A stretch of DNA of 64,000 nucleotides from Methylobacterium sp. UNC378MF (lineage in GTDB: Bacteria > Pseudomonadota > Alphaproteobacteria > Rhizobiales > Beijerinckiaceae). Every line of letters starts with the position of its first letter. Within the stretch, counting starts at the first letter, position 1. The notes under the pieces were generated by a model. That model had not been told where the DNA came from, did no database searches, and saw only the letters and a program-made list of their open reading frames with translations. Shown one piece after another: positions 21,262 through 29,626 of the stretch. The stretch spans positions 160,111-224,110 of the forward strand of contig NZ_FMWU01000007.1 in the NCBI RefSeq assembly GCF_900103195.1. The letters run 5' to 3'. Both the position numbers and the translations under genes were made by a program.

Positions 21262-22950
21262 TCACGCCGCCCGCACGGTGTCGAGGAATCGGCTGACTTC
21301 GGCGGCCAGATGCTCGGATTGCCGCGACAGTTCCGAGGCCGCGTCGAGGACCTGGCCGGCGGCGACGCCGGTCTCCTCAGCGGCGCTGGCGACGCCGGAG
21401 ATGTTGCTCGTCACCTCGCCGGCGCCGATGGCCGCCTGCGCGACGTTGCGGACGATCTCCTGGGTGGCCGCGCCCTGCTGCTCGACCGCTGCCGCGATCG
21501 AGGTGGCGACGCCACTGATCTCCCGGATCCGCTCGGTGATGCCGCTGATCGACGTGACCGCCTGGCCGGTCGAGGCCTGGATCTGCGCGATCTGGCCCGA
21601 AATCTCATGGGTCGCCTTCGCGGTCTGCTCGGCCAGCGCCTTCACCTCCGAGGCGACGACGGCGAAGCCCTTCCCGGCCGCTCCGGCGCGCGCCGCCTCG
21701 ATGGTGGCGTTGAGAGCCAGCAGGTTCGTCTGACCGGCGATGTTCGAGATCAGGCCGACGACGTCACCGATCCGCGAGACGGAATTGCTCAGCTCCTGGA
21801 CGAGGGCGCCGGTCTGATCGGCGTCGGCCACGGCCCTCTGCGCCAGATGCGCCGAACCGTCCACCTGCCGGCCGATCTCCTGAACGGAGGAGCCCAGTTC
21901 CTCAGCTGCCGCTGCGACGGTGTTCACATTGGAGGCGGCCTCCTCAGCGGCAGCCGCCACGGTGCTGGACTGGCCCGATGTCTGTGAGGCGGTCGCCGAC
22001 ATCGTCCGGGCGGTCGCCTGCAACTCGGTGGCCGAGGACGACACCATCCCGACGATCCCGCCCACGGCACGATTGAAGCTGTCAGCCAGCTCGATCATGG
22101 TCCGGCGCCGCTCGGCCGCAGCGGCGGAATCGGCGATCCGCTTCACCTCGGCCTCTTCGGCGGCCTTCTTGGCGACCATGGCCTTGATCCCGTCCACCGC
22201 GCGCCCGACGGCACCGATCTCGTCGCCGCGCGCGGCCTCCTTGATCTCGGCTTCGATCTCGCCCCGGGCCATGCGCTGGAGCACCGCGACGAGGCGGGCG
22301 AGGGGGCGGGTCAGCATCGCGAAGACGAGGAAGGCCAGCAGGCCCGCGATGACGACGCTGGCGATGCTGCCGAGAAGGCTGGCGAGGTAGGCGGCGCCGA
22401 AGGAGCGCGCCTGCTCGTCGCTCCGGGCGGCGAGGAGGTCCCGCTCGGCCTTCTCGGCGTCGCCGATCTTCGCGCGCAGGGCGTCCATGGACGCCTTGCC
22501 GGCGCCGCTCGCCTCGATTTGCCGGGCCTTGTCGAGGTTCCCCGCCTCGACGAGGGCGATCTCCTTCGCGGCGATGTCGTTCGCCCACGTCTCGGCCGAG
22601 CTGCGCACCCCCTCCAGGCGCGCCTGCTGCGCGGCATTGTCGGCGGTGAGCGACTTGGCGCTCTCCAGCGACGCCTTGAAGGCCTTCTGGCCGTTGTGGA
22701 GCGGCTCAAGGAATTTCGCGTCGCCAGCGATCAGGTAACCCCGCAGGCCGGTCTCCTGATTGACCATCGACTGCGTCAGGCCGTCGAGGGCGGAGATGAC
22801 CTGATAGGAGTGCTCGGTCAGGTGATTGACGCGTTCGATCGAAGATAAATGATTGTATCCGATAGCACTGATCCCGACCGTGACCGCCGCCAAGCTGCCG
22901 AATGCGGCAGTCAGCTTCGTTACGATCCGCACGTCATTGATCGAGCGCAT
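21262..22950 (-). CDS. Methyl-accepting chemotaxis protein with CHASE3-like sensor
   Basis: A 562-residue chemoreceptor. Helix 1 (~10-30), then an extracytoplasmic all-helical region containing [16 protein letters not shown], the hallmark of CHASE3 sensor domains, helix 2 near 185-210, HAMP, and the signalling tip [23 protein letters not shown] 22950 ([10 protein letters not shown]) has GGGGA at a good distance upstream, whereas ATG 22971 lacks any ribosome site, so I prefer 22950. Same strand and about 150 bases downstream of it lies the other receptor gene. Confidence 0.92.
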   Translation of the reverse strand: MRSINDVRIVTKLTAAFGSLAAVTVGISAIGYNHLSSIERVNHLTEHSYQVISALDGLTQSMVNQETGLRGYLIAGDAKFLEPLHNGQKAFKASLESAKSLTADNAAQQARLEGVRSSAETWANDIAAKEIALVEAGNLDKARQIEASGAGKASMDALRAKIGDAEKAERDLLAARSDEQARSFGAAYLASLLGSIASVVIAGLLAFLVFAMLTRPLARLVAVLQRMARGEIEAEIKEAARGDEIGAVGRAVDGIKAMVAKKAAEEAEVKRIADSAAAAERRRTMIELADSFNRAVGGIVGMVSSSATELQATARTMSATASQTSGQSSTVAAAAEEAASNVNTVAAAAEELGSSVQEIGRQVDGSAHLAQRAVADADQTGALVQELSNSVSRIGDVVGLISNIAGQTNLLALNATIEAARAGAAGKGFAVVASEVKALAEQTAKATHEISGQIAQIQASTGQAVTSISGITERIREISGVATSIAAAVEQQGAATQEIVRNVAQAAIGAGEVTSNISGVASAAEETGVAAGQVLDAASELSRQSEHLAAEVSRFLDTVRAA

Positions 22951-23453
22951 AGTCAGTCCCCAGGGGGTCATTCAGGAATTTGAATACGGTTCCCTGCCGC
23001 GTGTGATAAATTATACGATGTAAATTTTGTATTACTTCACGCTGTGTCGCTCTGAATAGATGGGCGCAACGGTGGTTGAAAAAGTGTCATTCCCAATCAA
23101 GAGCCGGTGATCGCATCGCGCTCTGCTGTTGTCGGGTTGTGCAACCTGAGATGAGAGACGCTATGTGGAGATACGGATCAGGGCGACGTTTCCAGCGCGG
23201 ATTCAGGACGGTGATCTATCCATCGACGAACGACGCAGGATCGTAGTCAGGCGCAGCGCAATGCGCGCGGAAGCTGTCGCTTCCCGCCTTCAGCCGGACG
23301 CTCCCCGCGCATTTGCCGAGCGCGTCCGAGCAACAGCTCTGGGCGAGATGCGCCGCCAGGAAAGCGTCTCCGACGATGGTCGGGCAGGATCGACCGATCG
23401 CGCGCTGCGTCCCGGCTCCAAGTCGAATCCGCGACGGTGACCCTAGAGCCGGC
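22951..23453. other. Intergenic region upstream of the second chemoreceptor
   Basis: About 500 bases without a credible gene. A locally AT-rich patch at roughly 23005-23037 stands out from the GC-rich surroundings and probably contains the promoter of the leftward receptor gene. A 91-codon rightward frame at 23165 has an Arg-rich, non-protein-like composition and was not called. Confidence 0.45.
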
Positions 23454-23481
23454 GAGACCCGGCCCTGCGAAGCCGGGCCTC
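23454..23481 (-). terminator. Stem-loop overlapping the hslV stop codon
   Basis: Bases 23454-23463 and 23472-23481 pair over 10 positions (one G-T) with an 8-base loop. The stem includes the last two bases of the hslV stop codon. No T-run follows; it is a candidate transcript end. Confidence 0.45.
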
Positions 23482-24055
23482 AGGTGTCCAGCGCCTCGAT
23501 GACCAGATTGCCGTTGGTGTAGACGCAAATCTCCGCGGCGATCCCCATGGCCCGCCGGACGATCGCCTCGGCGTCGAGGTCGCCGTCCTCCAGCGCCCGG
23601 GCGGCCGCCAGGGCGTAGTTGCCGCCCGAGCCGATGGCCATGACGCCGCTCTCGGGCTCCAGAACGTCGCCCGAACCCGACAGGAGCAGGCTGACCTCGC
23701 GGTCGGCGACCAGCATCATCGCCTCGAGGCGGCGGAGGTAGCGGTCCGTCCGCCAGTCCTTGGTGAGTTCGACGCAGGCCCGGGTCAGCTGATTGGGATA
23801 TTGTTCGAGCTTGGCTTCGAGACGCTCGAACAGCGTGAAGGCATCCGCCGTCGCGCCGGCGAACCCGCCGATGACCGCACCCTTGGCGAGGCGCCGGACC
23901 TTGCGGGCATTCCCCTTGACGATGGTCTGGCCCAGGCTGACCTGGCCGTCGCCGCCGATGACCACCCGGCCGCCCTTGCGCACCATCAGGATCGTGGTCG
24001 CATGCATCTGGGGGATCGCGCCCCGGTCTTCGTACCTGAATGCGTCCTGGCTCAA
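23480..24055 (-). CDS. hslV: ATP-dependent protease proteolytic subunit HslV
   Basis: Threonine protease of the HslUV complex. The core starts at [12 protein letters not shown], where the first Thr is the catalytic nucleophile exposed after removal of the leader; [13 protein letters not shown] and GNARKVRRL follow as in the family. The core from ATG 24007 is 175 residues. I prefer TTG 24055 (191 residues, leader [16 protein letters not shown]) because GGAG lies 7 bases before that TTG and the ATG has no ribosome site; alphaproteobacterial HslV proteins often have such leaders. It lies ~6 kb from hslU. Confidence 0.93.
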   Translation of the reverse strand: MSQDAFRYEDRGAIPQMHATTILMVRKGGRVVIGGDGQVSLGQTIVKGNARKVRRLAKGAVIGGFAGATADAFTLFERLEAKLEQYPNQLTRACVELTKDWRTDRYLRRLEAMMLVADREVSLLLSGSGDVLEPESGVMAIGSGGNYALAAARALEDGDLDAEAIVRRAMGIAAEICVYTNGNLVIEALDT

Positions 24056-24062
24056 GGTTCGG

Positions 24063-24066
24063 CTCC
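24063..24066 (-). promoter_or_regulatory. Shine-Dalgarno deciding the hslV TTG start
   Basis: GGAG on the minus strand at 24066-24063, 7 bases before TTG 24055. No comparable site precedes ATG 24007, which favours the longer protein with a 19-residue leader before the catalytic Thr. Confidence 0.5.
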
Positions 24067-24120
24067 GCTCTCGACCGCGCCGAGATGGGGAGCTTCGCCG
24101 GCCGAGTCCAGCCGGCAGCT

Positions 24121-24939
24121 CTACTCCGCGACCGCCTCGGGGCTGCGCACCGGACCGGCATCCTGGAGGATTGACCGCGCGGCGGCCTCGGCGAGGAGGG
24201 CATAACCGCGATCGGCCATGTGCAGCCCGTCCGAGGCAAAGAGCTGCTTGGTGGTCAGCTTCCCCTCGCGCACCCAGCCATGCATGAGGTCGGCCCGCCG
24301 AATCACCGGGACATCGAGCTCCTCGCCGATGCCGCGCACCGCGTCGCGGAAGCGGGAAGCGCCCGGCGTCGATTCGAGCTTCGGGCACCACTGCGGCTCC
24401 ATCAGCACCACGTCGATCCCGGCTTCCCGGATCCGACGGATCGCCGAGACGGTCGCCTCGCGGAAATGCTCGATCGAGACCCCGCGCAGCGGATCGTTGC
24501 TGCCGGTCTGCCAGATCACGAGCTGCGGCTCGGCCGCGATGACATCGCGGTCGAGGCGGGCCAGCATGTCGTCGACGTGCTCACCGCCGATTCCGCGGTT
24601 GATGACCGCCACGTCCATCCCGTGCAGCTGCTTGCGGAGGTTGATCTGCAGGCGCGCGGGGTAGGCGTTGGCCGGGCTCGAGGCGCCGATGCCCTCCGTG
24701 GAGGACGAACCGAAGGCCACGATCTTGAGCGGCGCCCCGATGGCGATCTGGCGGGCGACATGCGGCAGGTCCGGGCTCTCGTTCAGGTCGAAGCCCAGCA
24801 TGTCCAACGAGTCGGGAAGAAGGTCCGCGTAGGCGAGAACCGCCGTCGGCAGGAGCAGCAGGCCGGCCAGCAAGCCGAGGCGACGCAGCATCCTGCGGGC
24901 AGGCCGGGCGGGAAAGACAGTGTTCGGCGATTGTGACAC
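24121..24939 (-). CDS. SGNH/GDSL-type hydrolase, exported
   Basis: A 272-residue protein with an N-terminal membrane segment or signal peptide ([18 protein letters not shown]). The four SGNH blocks are present: nucleophile Ser in [10 protein letters not shown], Gly in [12 protein letters not shown], Asn in WQTGSNDP, and Asp/His in [10 protein letters not shown]. It should be an esterase or acyl-glycan deacetylase acting in the periplasm; substrate unknown. Start is uncertain: GTG 24939 or ATG 24891, the latter beginning directly at the signal peptide. It is 65 bases past hslV on the same strand. Confidence 0.82.
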   Translation of the reverse strand: MSQSPNTVFPARPARRMLRRLGLLAGLLLLPTAVLAYADLLPDSLDMLGFDLNESPDLPHVARQIAIGAPLKIVAFGSSSTEGIGASSPANAYPARLQINLRKQLHGMDVAVINRGIGGEHVDDMLARLDRDVIAAEPQLVIWQTGSNDPLRGVSIEHFREATVSAIRRIREAGIDVVLMEPQWCPKLESTPGASRFRDAVRGIGEELDVPVIRRADLMHGWVREGKLTTKQLFASDGLHMADRGYALLAEAAARSILQDAGPVRSPEAVAE

Positions 24940-25259
24940 GGGACCGTCGGCTCCGGCTCTCGTGAGCGGTAGATACAATCTGACACAGGCCGCTGAAAAG
25001 AGCGGTTCCGTGCTGAGTTTAAAATCGCAATGAATTCGTAACACAAAATTAGGCGGTTGTTGGGAAGCGGCCGCTTGCCTGCGGTTTATCAGCCACAGCG
25101 CCCCGAGGTGTCGGCGCCCGCCGGGGCCCGTTTCCGCTTTTCGGGACCCACGCTGCCCGATCCGGCACGAACAATGCGACCGGGACCGTGCGCATCTCCG
25201 GACCGGCGGCGGGGAGCGTGATCGGGGCTTCGGCGCGCCCCGGTCGGCTGCGGGCCTCC

Positions 25260-26498
25260 ATGAACCGTCCCAGGGTCGACCGCTTGCGTATCGCGATCCT
25301 CACGCATTCGACCGACCCGCGCGGCGGCGTGGCCCACGCCCTCGCTCTCGGAGAGGCCCTGTGCGGACTCGGCCATGAGGCGGTGGTGCATGCGCCCGAC
25401 CCGACCGGCCGCGGCTTCTTCCGCGCGGCGCGCTGTCCGGTCATCTCGGTCGCGGCCAAGCCCGTCGCCGGACCGTCCGCCGTGGTGGTCGGCAGCCGGA
25501 TCGGCGATTACCTCGCGCATTTCTCGACCCCCGCCGCCTGCGACTTCGACATCTTCCATGCGCATTGCCGCATCAGCGGCAACGCGCTCGCCACCCTGAC
25601 GCGGCGACGCCTCATCCCGGGCTTCGTCCGCACCGTCCATCACATCGAGACCTTCGCCGACCCGCAGCTGGCGCACTGGGAGGAGCGGGCGTTTCTCGAT
25701 GCCGGGCGCCTGCTCTGCGTCAGCCGCACCTGGGCGGCGACGCTGGCGGCCGAGTACGGCGCCCGGGCCGACGTGGTCGGCACCGGCGTGGACGCCTCCT
25801 CCTACACGCCCGATCCCCGACCCGAGGACGAGGCGCTGCGCGACCGCCTGGGTCTCGGCGGCGGACCGGTCTTCCTCAGCGTCGGCGGCTTCGAGGCGCG
25901 CAAGAACACGCTGGCGATCATCGAGGCCTTCGCCGCCCTCCGCCGGGCCTGCCCCGACGCGCAGCTCGTCGTGGCCGGCGGCGCGTCGCTCTTCGATCAT
26001 GCGGGCTACGAGGCAAGGTGCTGCGCCGCCCTCGAACGCGAGGGGCTCGAAGTCGGCCCGGGCCGACCGGTGATCCGCACGGGCGCGGTGGCGCAGTCGG
26101 ACATGCCGAGCCTCTACCGGCTCGCCGATACCCTGGTCTTTCCCTCGCTGATGGAGGGCTACGGCCTGTGCGTGTTGGAGGCGATGGCCTGCGGCACGCC
26201 GGTGATCGTCTCGAGGCGCCCGCCCTTCACCGAGTACCTCGCTCCCGGGGAAGCCCTGTCGGTGGATCCGGAGAACACGGAGGCCATCGCGGCATCCATG
26301 CAGGCGAGCCTCGATCCGCGCCAGCGGGCACGGCTGCGCAACGCCGGCCGGGAGGTCGCGCGGGCCCATGTCTGGGAAGCCTGTGCGGCGCGCCACCTGC
26401 CGACCTACGCGGACCTCGCGCCCGGGGGCCCGCCGGCGATGCCGGCAGCCACCGGCGCGGCAGCCTGGAATACCCTGCGGATCCCCCGCGATGCCTGA
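25260..26498 (+). CDS. Glycosyltransferase of the MSMEG_0565 type (Nit1C cluster)
   Basis: A 412-residue GT-B family 4 glycosyltransferase. The N-terminal LRIAILTHSTDPRGGVAHAL and the donor-site segment PSLMEGYGLCVLEAMACGTP near 300 are clear, and RTVHHIETFADPQL is characteristic of the MSMEG_0565 subgroup. That subgroup is known from a conserved seven-gene nitrilase cluster called Nit1C, linked to cyanide or nitrile use. ATG 25260 puts the start right before the first strand; a GTG at 25188 would add 24 unlikely residues. It overlaps the next gene by 8 bases. No nitrilase, radical SAM or AIR-synthase-like partner is in the window. Confidence 0.85.
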   Translation: MNRPRVDRLRIAILTHSTDPRGGVAHALALGEALCGLGHEAVVHAPDPTGRGFFRAARCPVISVAAKPVAGPSAVVVGSRIGDYLAHFSTPAACDFDIFHAHCRISGNALATLTRRRLIPGFVRTVHHIETFADPQLAHWEERAFLDAGRLLCVSRTWAATLAAEYGARADVVGTGVDASSYTPDPRPEDEALRDRLGLGGGPVFLSVGGFEARKNTLAIIEAFAALRRACPDAQLVVAGGASLFDHAGYEARCCAALEREGLEVGPGRPVIRTGAVAQSDMPSLYRLADTLVFPSLMEGYGLCVLEAMACGTPVIVSRRPPFTEYLAPGEALSVDPENTEAIAASMQASLDPRQRARLRNAGREVARAHVWEACAARHLPTYADLAPGGPPAMPAATGAAAWNTLRIPRDA

Positions 26499-26769
26499 GA
26501 TGCGCTTCCACATCCGCTGGCCGGACGGCACCAGGGAGGCCTGCTACGCCCCCTCCCTGGTGATCAAGGATCACCTCGCCGTCGGCCAGGATTACCCGCT
26601 CGACGAGTTCGTCGCCCTGAGCCGCCTCGCCCTGGGCATCGCCAGCGAGCGTGTCCGCGCCCGCTACGGATTTCCTTGCGGTCGCGCCCTGGCGCAGCTC
26701 GCCCGGATCGAGGAAGCCGCGCGCAGACAGGAGCCGGGGACCGTCCATGTCGAGGCCTTCGAGCTGTGA
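26491..26769 (+). CDS. MSMEG_0570-family small protein (Nit1C cluster)
   Basis: A 92-residue soluble protein starting MPEMRFHIRWPDGTREACYA, with the conserved VKDHLAVG-like block (VIKDHLAVGQDYPLDEF) and ERVRARYGFPCGRA. I recognise it as the MSMEG_0570 family, described as a nitrogen-starvation response protein in NCBI-style annotation and always linked to the Nit1C genes. The molecular role is unknown. Its ATG lies within the end of the glycosyltransferase gene (8-base overlap), so the two are translated together. Confidence 0.82.
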   Translation: MPEMRFHIRWPDGTREACYAPSLVIKDHLAVGQDYPLDEFVALSRLALGIASERVRARYGFPCGRALAQLARIEEAARRQEPGTVHVEAFEL

Positions 26770-26865
26770 GGCCCGGCTTCGGAGCGTGCGGCGAGGCGAC
26801 GCAGGGCAGAGCCGCGCCCGGTCGGGTTGTTCGGATCACCCACGGTTCGAGCGAAGGCGCAGGCG

Positions 26866-27165
26866 ATGATGACCCGGATTGCGGTGACCCTGATCCTGAC
26901 CGCGTCGCCGGCTGCGGCGCAGACGCGTCCGTCCAGCACGGACATGACCTGTCAGCAGACGATCCGCCTCGTTCAGGCGCGCGGCGCTCTGGTCCTCGGC
27001 ACCGGCGGCATGACCTATGACCGGTTCGTCCGCGACCGCTCCTTCTGCGAGCCCACCGAACTCGCCAAGCGCGCCTTCCGGCCGACCCGCGACAACCCGA
27101 ACTGCCTGATCGGGTACACGTGCTACGAGCCGGGGGCCGGCGACTGGTTCGGCGCGGATGACTAG
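26866..27165 (+). CDS. Small exported hypothetical protein
   Basis: A 99-residue protein with a signal peptide of about 19 residues (MMTRIAVTLILTASPAAAQ). The mature part has five cysteines (TCQQT, FCEP, NCLIGYTCYEP) and probably forms disulfides in the periplasm. I recognise similar unnamed proteins in Rhizobiales but no function. Start chosen at ATG 26866 because it begins the signal peptide; the upstream open frame lacks one. Confidence 0.65.
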   Translation: MMTRIAVTLILTASPAAAQTRPSSTDMTCQQTIRLVQARGALVLGTGGMTYDRFVRDRSFCEPTELAKRAFRPTRDNPNCLIGYTCYEPGAGDWFGADD

Positions 27166-27202
27166 ACCGAGCCTCGACCCGGATGACCGGCTGACCCCGC
27201 GC

Positions 27203-27240
27203 TCATCCCGGGGCCGGGCAGCGGAGCCCGGGATCCCCGG
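27203..27240. repeat. GC-rich palindromic repeat, copy 1
   Basis: ATCCCGGG at 27205-27212 and CCCGGGAT at 27227-27234 are a perfect inverted repeat around GCCGGGCAGCGGAG. A closely similar element lies at 34488-34522. It sits between convergent genes, where it may end transcripts from both sides. Confidence 0.75.
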
Positions 27241-27326
27241 ACGCTCCAGCCTGCCCCTCCGGGTCCGGGACCGCCGCCGGGGCCCCGAGCCTGTTCGGAA
27301 CGGTCGGAGCGATCACGACAACCGCG

Positions 27327-29267
27327 TCAGCCTTGGTCCGGGGCAGCGCGCCCGGCTTCGAGGGATACGATCATCCGGCGATCCCCGGCCCGGCGGGTGA
27401 ACCCCGTCGCGTCGAGGTGCTCCAGCAGCGGGATCGAGAACTTGCGCGAGATTCCCAAGGTCGCTCCTGCCTCCCGGGCCAGAAACCCGGCCTCCGGGGT
27501 CTTCGCCTCCGGGAAGGCTTCGACGAGGCGTGTCTTGGCGCCGGCCACCGCTTCCCGATGGAACAGAACGGCCCGGCGCTGAACCCGGTCGACGGCGCGG
27601 ATCACCGTCCCGGACCCAACCAGATAGGTGAGCGCCTCGCGGCGCCGCACGTCGCGGCCGACGGCGTCGGCTTCGTCGGGCGGGTTGAGGCCGGCCCGGC
27701 GGAAGATCTGCTCCAGCCTCCGGGCGGCCTCGCTCTCGTTGCGCGCCGGGTCGAATTCCGCCCGCCGCCACAGCGCACCCGCCTGAGCGACGGAGCCGGC
27801 GGCCGCAAGGTCGCGCAGCACCGCGCCGGTCACCGCCTCGGGTAGGGCCAGGGTGCGCGCGAGGCGCTCGAGGGCGATCCCGTGATCCATCGGGCTGTCG
27901 CGGTGATGATGGGACAGCGCCGCCAGCGTGCCGGCGCGCAAGGCCTCGAAGGCTGCCGCTCCCACGTATCGGTCGCCGATCCCACGGGCGCCCCCATCGG
28001 ACAATATCTGCCGGACCCGATCCGGCGATACGCCGGAAATCCGGGCGAGGTCGATCAGTGGCGCTCCGGCCGCGCCGAGCTGTCCGAGGCGGACCGTAAT
28101 CGCCTGCGCGGCACTCCCCGCCGCGAGGGCGGCGAGATCGGCCATGACCCGCGGGTCGTGGCGCCGCAGACGGCGACTCGCCGGGTCGAGGATCCGCCCA
28201 CCCGCCAAAGTGACGGAGGGCGAATCAAGCCGCAGTACGAATGGCTCCCGCGCCGGCACCGCCACGGGTTCCGCGAGATGCACCTGCGCCTGGGTGCTGG
28301 CGCCCGGCTCGAGGACGTCGCGGTCGAGCAGCCGCAGCCGCGCCTCGGCCTCGGTGGTTCCGAACAGCAGGCGACAGCGCATGCCGCCGGCCAGAGCCTC
28401 CGGCACGTTCGTGGCCGCGGTGATCGCGACATCGAGCCATGAACTCGGAGCGAGCAGGCCCGGCAGTGACAGCGCCTGCCCGCGGGCGATCTCGTCGAGG
28501 TCGATCCCGCGCAGCGCGACCGCAGTGCGGCGTCCCGGCTCGGCGCGCTCCACCGGACGGCCATGGATCTGGAGGCCGCGCACCACCGCCGTGCGACCGC
28601 CGGGAGCGATCTCCACGGTGTTCCCGACCGCGAGCGGCCCGCGCCGCAGCGTCCCGGTAACGACGGTGCCGAAGCCCGGTCGGGAGAAGACCCGGTCGAC
28701 CGGCAGGTAGGGGAAACCGTCGTCACGGCCGGGTTCCGTCTCCGCCAGCAGCGCCGACAGGGCCGCCGACAGCTCCCCTAGGCCGGCGCCCGTCACCGCC
28801 GATGTGGCGATGACCGGACCGGCCTCAATCCCGGCGCGGAGAGCGGCGGCGGCGATCTCGGCCGCGCGGGCCGCCAGGGTCTCGGGTGTCGCGAGATCCG
28901 CCTTGGTCAGCGCCAGGACGCCGCGGCGCACGCCGATCAGCCGGGCGATCTCGAGATGCTCCACGGTCTGCGGCTTGATCCCCTCATGCGCGTCCACCGC
29001 CAGCAGGACGGACCGCATACCGGTGGCGCCCGAGATCATGGCGCGGACGAACCGCTCGTGACCCGGCAGGTCGACGAGGTCGATCTCGCCCGGATCGGCG
29101 TTCAGCAGCGCGAAACCCGGCACGATGGACACGCCGCGGGTGCGCTCTTCCTTGAGCCGGTCGGTCTCGACGCCTGTGAGGGCCCGCACGAGGGCCGTCT
29201 TGCCGTGATCGACGTGCCCGATCACGCCGACGAGGAGTGTCTTCAAAGCAGTCACCGACCGGACCAT
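27327..29267 (-). CDS. selB: Selenocysteine-specific elongation factor SelB
   Basis: GTPase of 646 residues that brings Sec-tRNA to UGA codons with a SECIS hairpin. The N-terminal G domain has VIGHVDHGKTALVRAL, TRGVSIVPGFA, DLPGHERFV and the G4 TKAD; EF-Tu-like domains follow (FSRPGFGTVVTGTL), and the C-terminal ~250 residues contain repeated winged helices that bind SECIS RNA, ending LLEHLDATGFTRR. Start ATG 29267 or GTG 29255 are both plausible; the 100 codons upstream are not protein-like. No selA, selD or tRNA-Sec is visible beside it, and no in-frame UGA gene was seen here. Confidence 0.95.
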   Translation of the reverse strand: MVRSVTALKTLLVGVIGHVDHGKTALVRALTGVETDRLKEERTRGVSIVPGFALLNADPGEIDLVDLPGHERFVRAMISGATGMRSVLLAVDAHEGIKPQTVEHLEIARLIGVRRGVLALTKADLATPETLAARAAEIAAAALRAGIEAGPVIATSAVTGAGLGELSAALSALLAETEPGRDDGFPYLPVDRVFSRPGFGTVVTGTLRRGPLAVGNTVEIAPGGRTAVVRGLQIHGRPVERAEPGRRTAVALRGIDLDEIARGQALSLPGLLAPSSWLDVAITAATNVPEALAGGMRCRLLFGTTEAEARLRLLDRDVLEPGASTQAQVHLAEPVAVPAREPFVLRLDSPSVTLAGGRILDPASRRLRRHDPRVMADLAALAAGSAAQAITVRLGQLGAAGAPLIDLARISGVSPDRVRQILSDGGARGIGDRYVGAAAFEALRAGTLAALSHHHRDSPMDHGIALERLARTLALPEAVTGAVLRDLAAAGSVAQAGALWRRAEFDPARNESEAARRLEQIFRRAGLNPPDEADAVGRDVRRREALTYLVGSGTVIRAVDRVQRRAVLFHREAVAGAKTRLVEAFPEAKTPEAGFLAREAGATLGISRKFSIPLLEHLDATGFTRRAGDRRMIVSLEAGRAAPDQG

Positions 29268-29626
29268 CTCCGCGATACCGCCGTCCACCCGGGGCGCACC
29301 GCTCGCTCGGAAGGGAGATCCGCCGCGCCGGCGCGTTGCGGCGCCGTGGGTCGCCGGACGGTCGGGGTCGGCGCTTGCGAGGCAGATGGATTGTGGACAA
29401 TCTGTCTTGCCATGTCGTGCCGTTTTGGGAAAGCGCGATTTTAGCGCAGCGCAGCAAGCATCCGCAGAACCGGCGAGCCACCCTCTCCGCTTGACGCCGG
29501 TAGCGCTGCCGCCTTTGCTGGAGCGCGTGCGTCGGACGGTCACGCCCCGATGCCGGTTTCGCCCGCCGCGATGCAACCGGAGGGCATCCCTGCCTCGTTA
29601 GCGAGGCGGGTGACGAAGAGGAGCGA

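Noticed and set aside
29268..29626. Possible tRNA-Sec beside selB
   Set aside because: I looked for a T-loop and 3' CCA on both strands between selB and the CYTH gene and saw none.
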